DNA of 64,000 bases, from contig BOKV01000017.1 of assembly GCA_016861165.1 (NCBI GenBank), forward strand, positions 1-64,000. Direction: 5' to 3'. This stretch comes from Alphaproteobacteria bacterium (lineage in GTDB: Bacteria > Pseudomonadota > Alphaproteobacteria > Rhizobiales > Rhizobiaceae). Both the position numbers and the translations under genes were made by a program. Positions within the stretch are counted from its first letter, which is position 1, and each line of letters begins with the position of its first letter. This document shows positions 26,138 to 34,929 of this stretch, in pieces. The notes below the pieces were generated by a model. The model worked only from the letters and a program-made list of their open reading frames with translations, did not search any database and was not told the DNA's origin.

Positions 26138-26971
26138 ATGGCCGCTCATCCGGTTCCCATCGCCGGCGCCGACATGGCCGAGGCGCCATTGATCCTGCGC
26201 GAGGCGCGCCAGGGCGTGCTGCGTCTCACCCTCAACCAGCCGCAGCGCCGCAATGCGCTGTCGGAAGCGATGATGGGCGCGCTGCGGGCGGCACTCGACG
26301 CCGCCGCCCGCGACGGCGAGACGCGGGTCATCGTCATCGGCGCCAGCGGCCCGGCCTTCTGCGCCGGCCATGACCTCAAGGAGCTGACCGCCGGCCGCGC
26401 CGCGCCCGATCACGGCCGCGCCTATTTCGCCCGCATCATGGCGCAATGCGCCGAGCTGATGCAGTCGATCGTCGCCCACCCGCGGCCGGTGATCGCCGAC
26501 GTGCGCGGCATCGCCACGGCGGCCGGCTGCCAGCTGGTGGCGAGCTGCGACCTCGCCATCGCCGGCCGCTCGGCCCGCTTCGCCACGCCCGGCGCCAATA
26601 TCGGCCTGTTCTGCTCGACGCCGATGGTGGCGCTGTCGCGCAACGTCGCCCGCAAGCACGCCATGGAGATGCTGCTGACCGGCGACTTCATCAGCGCCGA
26701 GCGTGCCGCCGAGATCGGCCTCGTCAACCGGGTCGTCGACAATGCCGGGATGGACGCGGCGGTCGACGAACTGGCGGGCAGGATCGCCACCAAGTCGCTG
26801 ATGACGCTGAAGACCGGCAAACAGGCCTTCTACCGCCAGGCGGACATGGCGCTCGCCGATGCCTACGCCTACACGGCGGCGATCATGGTCGAGAACATGC
26901 TCAAGCGCGACGCCGAGGAGGGGGTGGCCGCGTTCATCGAGAAGCGCGAGCCGGCCTGGCGCGACGAATAG
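26138..26971 (+). CDS. Enoyl-CoA hydratase/isomerase family protein
   Basis: The 277-residue crotonase-fold protein has ASGPAFCAGHDLKEL (acyl-CoA oxyanion hole) and VRGIATAAGCQLVASCDLAI, then PGANIGLFCSTPMVALSRNV. The usual second catalytic Glu region carries N/I instead of E, as in ECHDC3-like members, so hydratase activity is uncertain. The ATG at 26138 follows GGGAGGAAGAAG at ideal spacing; the in-frame TTG at 26120 lies inside or before that site and is unlikely. It is followed by an acyl-CoA synthetase gene, which fits fatty- or carboxylic-acid activation and breakdown. Confidence 0.9.
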   Translation: MAAHPVPIAGADMAEAPLILREARQGVLRLTLNQPQRRNALSEAMMGALRAALDAAARDGETRVIVIGASGPAFCAGHDLKELTAGRAAPDHGRAYFARIMAQCAELMQSIVAHPRPVIADVRGIATAAGCQLVASCDLAIAGRSARFATPGANIGLFCSTPMVALSRNVARKHAMEMLLTGDFISAERAAEIGLVNRVVDNAGMDAAVDELAGRIATKSLMTLKTGKQAFYRQADMALADAYAYTAAIMVENMLKRDAEEGVAAFIEKREPAWRDE

Positions 26972-27083
26972 CGCCACCGGCAAGGCGCGTAGTTTCACGC
27001 AATTGCGCCGGGCCGGCCGGTTCCAATATTCTGCGCGACGAGGCCGCCCGGAAGTGGCCTCGACTGCGCCAGGGAGGAGAGAA

Positions 27084-28733
27084 TTGGCCAACCCCTACGA
27101 GACCGATCTCGACCGCAATGCCGCCAACTACCAGCCGCTCACTCCGATCACCTTCCTCGAACGGGCGGCCATGGTCTTTCCCGACCACACCGCCATCATC
27201 CACGGTTCGCAGCGCGTCTCCTACCGCGCCTTCTGGCGGCGGTTGCTGCGGCTCGCATCGGCGCTGGCGCGGCGCGGCATCGGCAAGGGCGACACGGTGT
27301 CGGTGATGCTGTCCAACACGCCGCCGATGCTGGAGGCGCATTTCGGCGTGCCGATGACCCGGGCGGTGCTGCATTCGCTCAACACCCGTCTCGACGCCGC
27401 CATCATCGCCTTCCAGCTCGACCACGCCGACGCCAAGATACTGATCGTCGACCGTGAGTTCTCCGGCGTCGTCGCCGAGGCGCTGAAGCTGGCGAAGGTC
27501 CGGCCGCTGATCGTCGATTTCGATGATCCCGAATACGACGCCGACGCGCCCTACCCCAAGCAGGCGCGCATCGGCTCGCTCGACTATGAGGCGCTCGTCG
27601 CCGAGGGCAGCGAGGATTTCGCCTGGGCGATGCCCGACGACGAGTGGAACGCGATCTCGCTCAACTACACCTCGGGCACGACCGGCAACCCGAAGGGCGT
27701 CGTCTACCACCACCGCGGCGCCGCGCTGATGGCCTACAACAACACCATCCATGCCGGCATGGGCCAGCATTCGGTCTATCTGTGGACGCTGCCGATGTTC
27801 CACTGCAATGGCTGGTGCTTCCCGTGGACGCTCGCCGTCACCGCCTCGACCCATGTCTGCCTGCGCTGGGTACGGGCCCGCGGCATGTATGCGGCGATCG
27901 CCGACCACGGCGTGACGCATCTGTGCGGGGCGCCGATCGTGATGTCGACGCTGCTCAACGCCGCGCCCGATGAGAAGCGCGCGTTCCCGCAGACCGTGAC
28001 CTTCAACACCGCCGCCGCCCCGCCGCCCGAAGCCGTGCTGGCCGGCATGGCCGAGGCGGGCTTCGCCGTCACCCATCTCTACGGGCTGACCGAGACCTAC
28101 GGGCCGGCCGTCGTCAACGAATGGCACCGCGAATGGGACGGCCTCGACGCGGCGGCGCGCACCAGCAGGAAGGCGCGCCAGGGTGTCCGCTATGCCGGGT
28201 TGGAGGGGCTCGCCGTCCTCGACCCGGCGACGATGGCGCCGGTGCCGGCCGATGGCGCCACCATCGGCGAGGTCATGTTCCGCGGCAACATCGTCATGAA
28301 GGGCTACCTCAAGAACCGCGAGGCGACGGCGGAAGCCTTCGCCGGCGGCTGGTTCCATTCGGGCGATCTCGGCGTCATGCATGCCGACGGCTACATCCAG
28401 CTCAAGGATCGCTCCAAGGACATCATCATCTCCGGCGGCGAGAACATCTCCTCGATCGAGGTCGAGGACGCCCTCTACAGGCATCCGCTGGTTGCCGCCT
28501 GCGGCGTCGTCGCAAAGGCCGACGAGAAATGGGGCGAGACGCCGGTCGCCTATGTCGAATTGAAGCCCGGCGCCAGCGCCAGCGAGGCCGAGATGATCGA
28601 GCACTGCCGTCGCCACCTCGCCCGCTTCAAATGCCCGCGCCAGGTGATCTTCGCCGAGATTCCGAAGACCTCGACCGGCAAGATCCAGAAATTCAAGCTG
28701 CGCCAGATGGCGAACGCCGGCGGCGCCTCTTGA
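27084..28733 (+). CDS. Acyl-CoA synthetase (AMP-forming)
   Basis: The 549-residue ANL-superfamily enzyme activates a carboxylic acid through an acyl-adenylate. It shows the P-loop LNYTSGTTGNPKGVVYHH, the gate region PMFHCNGWCFPWT, the A5 motif HLYGLTETYGPAVV, FHSGDLGVMHADGYIQLKDR and the C-terminal lysine motif IPKTSTGKIQKFKLR. The start is TTG at 27084 behind AGGGAGGAGA; the protein then begins ANPYETDLDRNAANY, typical of medium-chain or DmdB-like members. The open frame reaching back to 26859 overlaps the hydratase gene in another frame and is not coding. Confidence 0.93.
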   Translation: MANPYETDLDRNAANYQPLTPITFLERAAMVFPDHTAIIHGSQRVSYRAFWRRLLRLASALARRGIGKGDTVSVMLSNTPPMLEAHFGVPMTRAVLHSLNTRLDAAIIAFQLDHADAKILIVDREFSGVVAEALKLAKVRPLIVDFDDPEYDADAPYPKQARIGSLDYEALVAEGSEDFAWAMPDDEWNAISLNYTSGTTGNPKGVVYHHRGAALMAYNNTIHAGMGQHSVYLWTLPMFHCNGWCFPWTLAVTASTHVCLRWVRARGMYAAIADHGVTHLCGAPIVMSTLLNAAPDEKRAFPQTVTFNTAAAPPPEAVLAGMAEAGFAVTHLYGLTETYGPAVVNEWHREWDGLDAAARTSRKARQGVRYAGLEGLAVLDPATMAPVPADGATIGEVMFRGNIVMKGYLKNREATAEAFAGGWFHSGDLGVMHADGYIQLKDRSKDIIISGGENISSIEVEDALYRHPLVAACGVVAKADEKWGETPVAYVELKPGASASEAEMIEHCRRHLARFKCPRQVIFAEIPKTSTGKIQKFKLRQMANAGGAS

Positions 28734-28764
28734 ACGCCGCCCGGTTGCGGGCCACAAGGGCGCC

Positions 28765-29289
28765 ATGAGCCACGACCGCTACGATGACGCCTACATCCTG
28801 TCGATCCTGGGAAGCGTCAGGACCATCGCCATTGTTGGCGCCAGCGCCAACAGCGTGCGCCCGTCCTTCTTCGTCCTCAAATACCTGCTGTCGAAGGGCT
28901 ATGACGTGATCCCCGTCAATCCCGGCCAGGCGGGTCGGCAAATCTGTGGGGTGCCCGCGGTCGGCAGCCTGAAGGACATCGGCCGGCCGGTCGACATGGT
29001 CGACATCTTCCGCGGTTGGCGCGACGCGGAAAAGATCGTCGACCAGGCGCTGGCGCTCGATCCGCCGCCGAAGGTGATCTGGATGCAGATCGGCGTGCGC
29101 AACGACACGGCGGCGGCGAAGGCCGAGGCGGCTGGTGTCAGGGTTGTCATGAACCGCTGCCCGAAGATCGAATATGCCAGGCTTGCCGGCGAGATCGGCT
29201 GGGCCGGCGTCCAGTCCGGCTTCGTCTCGTCGCGCAGGCCGCGGCTCGCGGCCGGTTTCCAGCGCTTCGGCATCCTGCCGCGCGGCTGA
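28765..29289 (+). CDS. CoA-binding domain protein (YccU-like)
   Basis: The 174-residue single-domain protein has the Rossmann CoA-binding motif TIAIVGASANSVRPSFFVLKY and KGYDVIPVNPGQAG, then DIFRGWRDAEKIVDQAL, as in YccU and the succinyl-CoA synthetase alpha domain. The role is unknown. It lies 31 bp after the acyl-CoA synthetase and 36 bp before metY, so all three may be co-transcribed. Confidence 0.9.
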   Translation: MSHDRYDDAYILSILGSVRTIAIVGASANSVRPSFFVLKYLLSKGYDVIPVNPGQAGRQICGVPAVGSLKDIGRPVDMVDIFRGWRDAEKIVDQALALDPPPKVIWMQIGVRNDTAAAKAEAAGVRVVMNRCPKIEYARLAGEIGWAGVQSGFVSSRRPRLAAGFQRFGILPRG

Positions 29290-29325
29290 GCGCCGGCATC
29301 ACCTTCATTCCCCAGGGAGCAATCG

Positions 29326-30609
29326 ATGAGCGAACGCAGACCCGGATTTTCGACCCTTGCCGTCCACGCCGGCGCCGCCCCCGACCCGGCGACGGGTGCG
29401 CGCGCCACGCCGATCTACCAGACCACCAGCTATGTCTTCGAGGATGTCGACCAGGCGGCCGCGCTGTTCGGGCTGCAGGCCTTCGGCAACATCTACACCC
29501 GCATCACCAACCCGACGACGGCGGTGCTGGAGAGCCGGGTGGCCGCGCTCGAGGGCGGCACGGCGGCGCTGGCCTATGCCTCCGGCCACGCCGCCCAGTT
29601 CGGCATCTTCCATACGCTGCTCACCCCCGGCGACGAGTTCATCGCCTCCAACAAGCTCTATGGCGGCTCGATCAACCAGTTCAACCATTCGTTCAAGAGC
29701 TTCGGCTGGCAGGTCAGATGGGCCGACCCCGACGACATCGCCTCCTTCGAGCGGGCGGTGACCGATCGCACCCGGGCGGTCTTCGTCGAGAGCCTCGCCA
29801 ATCCCGGCGGCATCGTCGTCGACCTGGAGGCGATCGCCGCGATCGCCAGGAAGGCGGGCGTGCCGCTCATCGTCGACAACACGCTGGCGACACCCTGGCT
29901 GTGCCGGCCGATCGAGCACGGCGCCAACATCGTCGTCCATTCGCTGACCAAGTTCATGGGCGGCCACGGCAATTCGATGGGCGGCATCCTGGTCGATGGC
30001 GGCACCTTCGACTGGGCGGCCTCGGGGCGCTATCCGATGCTGACCGAGCCGCGCCCCGAATATCAGGGCATCGTGCTCAACGAGACCTTCGGCAATTTCG
30101 CCTTCGCCATCGCCGCGCGCGTGCTCGGCCTGCGCGACCTCGGCGCGGCGATCTCGCCGTTCAACGCCTTCATGATCCTGACCGGCATCGAGACGCTGCC
30201 GCTCAGGATGGAGAGGCACTGCGCCAACGCGCTGGCGGTGGCCCGCCACCTCAAGGCCCACGGCAAGGTCGAGTGGGTGCGCTATGCCGGCCTTGACGAC
30301 GACCCCTGCCATGCCGTCCAGCAGAAATACCTGCCAAAGGGGGCGGGCGCCGTGTTCACCTTCGGCGTGCGCGGCGGCTACGAGGCCGGGGTCAAGCTGG
30401 TCTCCAATGTCGAGCTGTTCTCGCATCTTGCCAATATCGGCGACACGCGCAGCCTCATCATTCATCCGGCCTCGACCACCCACCGCCAGCTCACCGACGA
30501 GCAGAAGCGGGCGGCGGGCGCCGGCCCCGAGGTGGTGCGCCTGTCGGTCGGCATCGAGGATGTCGACGACATCATCGCCGACCTCGACCGGGGGCTGGCC
30601 CAGGTCTGA
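29326..30609 (+). CDS. metY: O-acetylhomoserine (thiol)-lyase / aminocarboxypropyltransferase
   Basis: The 427-residue PLP enzyme of the Cys/Met-metabolism family has Lys209 in [13 protein letters not shown] as the Schiff-base lysine, [15 protein letters not shown] for phosphate binding, [11 protein letters not shown] and the C-terminal [16 protein letters not shown]. It should form homocysteine from O-acetylhomoserine and sulfide, or methionine from methanethiol. The insertion pattern and length fit MetY rather than MetB or MetZ. The 36-bp upstream gap leaves no room for a SAM riboswitch. It converges with potI, 12 bp apart. Confidence 0.93.
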   Translation: MSERRPGFSTLAVHAGAAPDPATGARATPIYQTTSYVFEDVDQAAALFGLQAFGNIYTRITNPTTAVLESRVAALEGGTAALAYASGHAAQFGIFHTLLTPGDEFIASNKLYGGSINQFNHSFKSFGWQVRWADPDDIASFERAVTDRTRAVFVESLANPGGIVVDLEAIAAIARKAGVPLIVDNTLATPWLCRPIEHGANIVVHSLTKFMGGHGNSMGGILVDGGTFDWAASGRYPMLTEPRPEYQGIVLNETFGNFAFAIAARVLGLRDLGAAISPFNAFMILTGIETLPLRMERHCANALAVARHLKAHGKVEWVRYAGLDDDPCHAVQQKYLPKGAGAVFTFGVRGGYEAGVKLVSNVELFSHLANIGDTRSLIIHPASTTHRQLTDEQKRAAGAGPEVVRLSVGIEDVDDIIADLDRGLAQV

Positions 30610-30621
30610 GCTCCGGTGCGT

Positions 30622-31425
30622 TCAGTGCGCCCTGGCCTGGCCGCGCAGGGCGCGCCGCTTCTCGATCAGCGAGGCGGTGATGACGCCGAGGGTGACGAGG
30701 CCGATCAGCACCGTGCACACCGCGTTGATCTCGGGCGTCACGCCCAGGCGGACCTGGCTGTAGATCTTCATCGGCAGCGTCGTGGCCCCCGGCCCGGTGG
30801 TGAAGCTGGCGATGACGAGATCGTCGAGCGACAGCGTGAAGCCCAGCATCCAGCCGGCGATCACCGCCGGGGCGATGATCGGCAGGGTGATGACGAAGAA
30901 GGTCTTGAGCGGCGGGCAGCCGAGGTCGAGCGCGGCCTCCTCCAGGCTGCGGTCGAAGGTGACAAGGCGCGACTGCACGACGACGGCGACGAAGCACATC
31001 GAGAAGGTGATGTGGGCGAGCACGATCGTCCAGAAGCCGCGGTCGAACCCGATGGCGACGAACAGCAGCAGCAGCGACAGCCCGGTGATGACGTCGGGCA
31101 TGACCAGCGGCGCATAGATCATGCCCGAAAACAGCGAGCGCCCGCGGAAGCGGCCGAAGCGCACCAGCGCGATCGCCGCCATTGTGCCGAGCACGGTGGC
31201 GACCGTGGCCGAGATCAGTGCCACGCGGATCGTCACCCAGGCGGCGTCGAGCAGGGCCTGGTTGCGCAGCATCTCGACATACCATTTGGTCGAGAAGCCG
31301 GCCCAGACGGTGACCAGCCGCGACTCGTTGAAGGAATAGATGACGAGCAGCAGGATCGGCAGATAGAGGAAGGCAAAGCCCGCCGTGATCGAGACGGCAT
31401 TGAACCAGGAGAAGCGCCGGCCCAT
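30622..31425 (-). CDS. potI: Polyamine ABC transporter permease PotI
   Basis: The 267-residue permease has six hydrophobic segments and the EAA loop EEAALDLGCPPLKTFFVITL. It opens with a cytoplasmic start and FAFLYLPILLLVIYSFNESR, typical of PotC/PotI. It should pair with PotH to form the putrescine channel. It is the last gene of potF-G-H-I; PotH stops 1 base before its ATG. Confidence 0.93.
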   Translation of the reverse strand: MGRRFSWFNAVSITAGFAFLYLPILLLVIYSFNESRLVTVWAGFSTKWYVEMLRNQALLDAAWVTIRVALISATVATVLGTMAAIALVRFGRFRGRSLFSGMIYAPLVMPDVITGLSLLLLFVAIGFDRGFWTIVLAHITFSMCFVAVVVQSRLVTFDRSLEEAALDLGCPPLKTFFVITLPIIAPAVIAGWMLGFTLSLDDLVIASFTTGPGATTLPMKIYSQVRLGVTPEINAVCTVLIGLVTLGVITASLIEKRRALRGQARAH

Positions 31426-31426
31426 G

Positions 31427-32377
31427 TCAGCGCCCCTCCCGCTCGGCGCGCTTGGCCTCCTGGTTCTGGAACAGCACGATCGGCACCACCAGGATGACGA
31501 GCAGCACGACCGCGACGGCCGACGACACCGGCCAGTCGCGGTTGGCGAAGAACTCGGCCCACAGCGTCTTGCCGATCATCAGCGTTTCCGAACCGCCAAG
31601 CAGGTCGGGGATGACGAATTCGCCGGTGACCGGGATGAACACCAGGAAGCAGCCGGCGATGACGCCGGGCATCGACAGCGGAAAGGTGATCTTCCAGAAC
31701 GCCTGCACCGGCGGGCAGCCGAGGTCGGCGGCGGCCTCCAACAGCGTGTCGTCCATCCGTTCGAGCGCCGCATAGAGCGGCAGCACCATGAAGGGCAGGT
31801 AGGAATAGACGATGCCGATATAGACGGCCGTGTTGGTGTTGAGGATGGTCAGCGGGTCGTCGATGACACCCAGCGCCAGCAGCATCTGGTTGAGCAGCCC
31901 CTCCTTCTTGAGGATGCCGATCCAGGCATAGACGCGGATCAGGAATGAAGTCCAGAACGGCAGGATGACCATCATCACCAGCATCGCCTGCCAGCGACGC
32001 GGCGCCCGCGCCATGCCGTAGGCGATCGGGTAGCCGACCACGAGCAAGAGGAAGGTCGAGACGGCGGCGATCCACAGGCTCGACAGATAGGCGCGGACGT
32101 AGAGCGCGTCCTCGATCAGCCAGACATAGTTGTCGGTGGTGAACTGGCGGATGCCGGCAACGACGTTGTCGATGCCCTTGGCGAGGTCGAACACCGGCAC
32201 ATAGGGCGGCATCGCCAGCGCCGTCATCGACAGCGAGATCTTGAGGACGATGAAGAACGGCACCAGGAAGAAGACGAGCAGCCACAGATAGGGGATGGCC
32301 AGCACCAGCCAGCGGGCCCCGCGCCGCCCGGCCCTGCCACCAGGCGCGGCGGCACCGTTGTCGGGGCCGCCGCTCAT
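31427..32377 (-). CDS. potH: Polyamine ABC transporter permease PotH
   Basis: The 316-residue permease starts MSGGPDNGAAA and has a first membrane segment WLVLAIPYLWLLVFFLVPFF, further segments, and the EAA loop LEAAADLGCPPVQAFWKITF. The ATG overlaps the stop of potG by 4 bases (ATGA). The open frame extending to 32698 lies inside potG and is not used. Confidence 0.93.
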   Translation of the reverse strand: MSGGPDNGAAAPGGRAGRRGARWLVLAIPYLWLLVFFLVPFFIVLKISLSMTALAMPPYVPVFDLAKGIDNVVAGIRQFTTDNYVWLIEDALYVRAYLSSLWIAAVSTFLLLVVGYPIAYGMARAPRRWQAMLVMMVILPFWTSFLIRVYAWIGILKKEGLLNQMLLALGVIDDPLTILNTNTAVYIGIVYSYLPFMVLPLYAALERMDDTLLEAAADLGCPPVQAFWKITFPLSMPGVIAGCFLVFIPVTGEFVIPDLLGGSETLMIGKTLWAEFFANRDWPVSSAVAVVLLVILVVPIVLFQNQEAKRAEREGR

Positions 32378-33525
32378 CGGGTCAGCACCACGCCGGCGTC
32401 GGGCGTCCACGACAGCCACACCTTGTCGTCCCAGGTGATCGGCCGCTCGATCATGCGGGTGTGGTTGGAGACCGTCGACTTGATCGTCGCGCCGGTGGCA
32501 AGGCGCACGTGATAGATCGACACGTCGCCGAGATAGCCGATGTCCCACACCTCGCCCCCGACGCAGTTGACCGCCGCCTCGGTCGGCGGCGCCAGCGCGA
32601 TCGACACCTTCTCCGGGCGGATGGCGAACCAGGCGGTCTGGCCGGCGGCGACCGAGTTGGCCGGCGCCGCCAGCACGGTCGTGCCGGCGCCGCCGCATTC
32701 CATGCGGATCGAAGCGCTGTCGGCGGCGGCGACGCGGCCTTCGAGGATGTTGATGTCGCCGATGAAGTCGGCGACATAGCGCGACGCCGGCTGTTCGTAG
32801 ATCTCGGCCGGCGTGGCGATCTGCTCGATGCGGCCGTGGTCCATGACGGCGATGCGGTCGGCCATCGTCATCGCCTCCTCCTGGTCGTGGGTGACGATGA
32901 TGAAGGTCAGCCCCAGCGTCTGCTGCAGGTCGGTCAGCTCGAACTGGGTCTCCTCGCGCAGCTTCTTGTCGAGCGCGCCGAGCGGCTCGTCGAGCAGCAG
33001 CACCTTCGGCTTCTTGGCCAGCGACCGGGCAAGCGCGACGCGCTGGCGCTGGCCGCCGGAAAGCTGGTCGGGCCGGCGCCGGGCGAACGGCTTGAGCTTG
33101 ACCAGGTTGAGCATCTCCTCGACGCGGGCGTCGATCTCGCCCTTCGGCATGCGCGCCTGCCTCAGCCCGAAGGCGATGTTGGCCTCCACGCTCATGTGCG
33201 GGAACAGCGCGTAGGACTGGAACATCATGTTGGATGGGCGCCGGTAGGGCGGAATGCCGGCGAGATCCTGGCCGTCGAGCAGCACCTGGCCGGCGCTTGG
33301 CTCCTCGAAGCCGGCCACCATGCGCATCAGCGTCGTCTTGCCGCAGCCGGAGGGGCCGAGCAGGGCGAAGAACTCGCGCTCGTAGATGATGAGCGACAGG
33401 TTATCGATCGCGGTGAAGTCGCCGAACCGCTTGGTGACGTTGCGGAACTCGATGAAGGGCCTGGCGGCGGGGTCGTCCCAGGGGGCGAACTTCCGCCTCA
33501 TCGGTCCGAGCGCCTTGGTCGCCAT
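32374..33525 (-). CDS. potG: Polyamine ABC transporter ATP-binding protein PotG
   Basis: The 383-residue ATPase has Walker A LLGPSGCGKTTLMR, the signature LSGGQRQRVALARSLA, Walker B VLLLDEPLGALD, the switch VTHDQEEAM and a C-terminal TOBE domain. The first residues RPFIEFRNVTKRFGDFTAID place it with PotG/PotA. ATG 33525 follows GGAGGGCGGG; an in-frame GTG 12 bases earlier (33537) is the alternative start but would overlap that site. Confidence 0.93.
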   Translation of the reverse strand: MATKALGPMRRKFAPWDDPAARPFIEFRNVTKRFGDFTAIDNLSLIIYEREFFALLGPSGCGKTTLMRMVAGFEEPSAGQVLLDGQDLAGIPPYRRPSNMMFQSYALFPHMSVEANIAFGLRQARMPKGEIDARVEEMLNLVKLKPFARRRPDQLSGGQRQRVALARSLAKKPKVLLLDEPLGALDKKLREETQFELTDLQQTLGLTFIIVTHDQEEAMTMADRIAVMDHGRIEQIATPAEIYEQPASRYVADFIGDINILEGRVAAADSASIRMECGGAGTTVLAAPANSVAAGQTAWFAIRPEKVSIALAPPTEAAVNCVGGEVWDIGYLGDVSIYHVRLATGATIKSTVSNHTRMIERPITWDDKVWLSWTPDAGVVLTR

Positions 33526-33549
33526 CCCGCCCTCCACGGCGCGAGCGGC

Positions 33550-33571
33550 GGCCGCCGGCGAGCCGGCGGCC
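33550..33571. repeat. Inverted repeat between potF and potG
   Basis: GGCCGCCGGC (33550-33559) and GCCGGCGGCC (33562-33571) are perfect 10-bp arms separated by 2 bases, 11 bp past the potF stop. This is an intercistronic position, where such hairpins can protect the upstream message or reduce read-through into potG. Confidence 0.55.
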
Positions 33572-33582
33572 CCGCGACGGCC

Positions 33583-34674
33583 TCAGCCGCCGGTCTTGAC
33601 CCGCGTCCACGCCCGGGTGATGACGCGCTGCGTCTGCGGGTCGTTAGGCGTGGTCGTGAATAGCTTCTGCAGGGTCGCCTCGTCGGGATAGATCGCCGGA
33701 TCGCCGATCACCTCCTCGTCGAGCAGCGGCTGCGAGGCCTTGTTGCCGTTGGCATAGTAGACGTAGTTGGAATTGCGCGCGGCGATCTCGGCATCCTGCA
33801 TGAAGTTGATGAAGGCGTGGGCAGCCTCCGGGTTGGGCGCGTCGGCCGGAATGCCGAAGGAGTCGAACCACATCAGCGCTCCCTCCTTCGGGATCGAATA
33901 GACGACGGTGACATTGTTGTCGGCCTCGTCGGCGCGGTCGCGCGCCTGCAGCACGTCGCCCGAATAGCCGACGGCCAGGCAGATGTCGCCGTTGGCCAGC
34001 GCGTTGATGTATTCGGAGGAATGGAACTTCTGCACGTTCGGCGCGATCGAGGCGACGAGCGCGCCAGCCTTCTCGATGTCGGCCGGGTCTTTCGAATCGG
34101 GGTTGAGGCCGAGATAGTTGAGCGCAGCCGGCAGGATGTCGTCGGGCGAATCGAGCAGGTGGACGCCGCAATCCCTGAACTTCGAGACGACCTCCGGCTT
34201 GAAGATCATGTCCCAGGAATCGACCGGCGCATCCGGCATGCGCTCGAGTATCTTGCCCTCATTGTAGCCGATCGCCGTCGTCCCCCACATGTAGTTGACG
34301 GCATATTCGTTGCCCGGATCGTAGGTGGCAAGGCGCTGCTGGATTGCGTCCCACATGTTGGCGAGGTTCGGGATCTTCGACTTGTCGACCTTCTGGAAGA
34401 CGCCGGCCGCGATCATGCGGGCGAAATTGGTCGCCGACGGAACGACGACATCATAGCCCGAGCCGCCGGCCAGCAGCTTGGTCTCCAGCACCTCGTTGGA
34501 ATCGTAGACGTCATAGACGACCTGGATGCCGGTCTGCTTGGTGAAGTCCTCCAGCACGCCTTCGCCGACATAGTCCGACCAGTTGTAGACATGGACGACA
34601 TGGTCGGCGCCCACGGCAACCGAGGCCGGAAAGGTGGCAAGGGCGATGGCGGCAACGGCAACGATCGGCTTCAT
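33583..34674 (-). CDS. potF: Polyamine (putrescine-type) periplasmic binding protein PotF
   Basis: The 363-residue protein has a signal peptide (VAAIALATFPASVAVGA) and opens DHVVHVYNWSDYVGEG, the hallmark of PotD/PotF. Later motifs YMWGTTAIGYNEGK and WDMIFKPEVVSKFRDCG complete the identification. It binds putrescine or spermidine and feeds PotGHI. The ATG at 34674 follows GGGGAAGC. A long open frame continues upstream but runs antisense through the puuA-like gene and is spurious. Confidence 0.95.
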   Translation of the reverse strand: MKPIVAVAAIALATFPASVAVGADHVVHVYNWSDYVGEGVLEDFTKQTGIQVVYDVYDSNEVLETKLLAGGSGYDVVVPSATNFARMIAAGVFQKVDKSKIPNLANMWDAIQQRLATYDPGNEYAVNYMWGTTAIGYNEGKILERMPDAPVDSWDMIFKPEVVSKFRDCGVHLLDSPDDILPAALNYLGLNPDSKDPADIEKAGALVASIAPNVQKFHSSEYINALANGDICLAVGYSGDVLQARDRADEADNNVTVVYSIPKEGALMWFDSFGIPADAPNPEAAHAFINFMQDAEIAARNSNYVYYANGNKASQPLLDEEVIGDPAIYPDEATLQKLFTTTPNDPQTQRVITRAWTRVKTGG

Positions 34675-34764
34675 GATGCTTCCCCTGTCTGTCGGTCCAT
34701 TTTTGACAACTCTAATGGCATGGGCGGCGGATTTCCAAGCGTGTTTTTCGCCTTGCGCCTCCGG

Positions 34765-34790
34765 GCGGCCGGCCGCGGGCGGCCGGCCGC
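34765..34790. repeat. Two tandem GC-only palindromes in the pot/puu divergent region
   Basis: The 12-bp palindrome GCGGCCGGCCGC occurs at 34765-34776 and again at 34779-34790, 14 bp apart start to start. It can form a stable hairpin between the divergent potF and puuA-like genes. Its meaning is unknown. Confidence 0.5.
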
Positions 34791-34929
34791 GGCGTTGCCA
34801 CGGCGGATTGCACGGGCGGGCCGGCACTTGCCAGTACCCGCCAAAAGAGCGACATTTGCGCCCTCGCCGAGATCGCAAGCCGCCGCCCGCGCCCTGCCCG
34901 TTCTCCCGGACAACGCCACGGAAAAGCTC

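Noticed and set aside
29290-29325. SAM riboswitch before metY
   Set aside because: Only 36 bp separate metY from the preceding gene and no conserved SAM-II fold can fit.
33817-34929. N-terminal extension of the puuA-like gene back through potF
   Set aside because: The frame is only open by composition. The family start MSRQEILEWSRS lies at 34930, and potF occupies the other strand.
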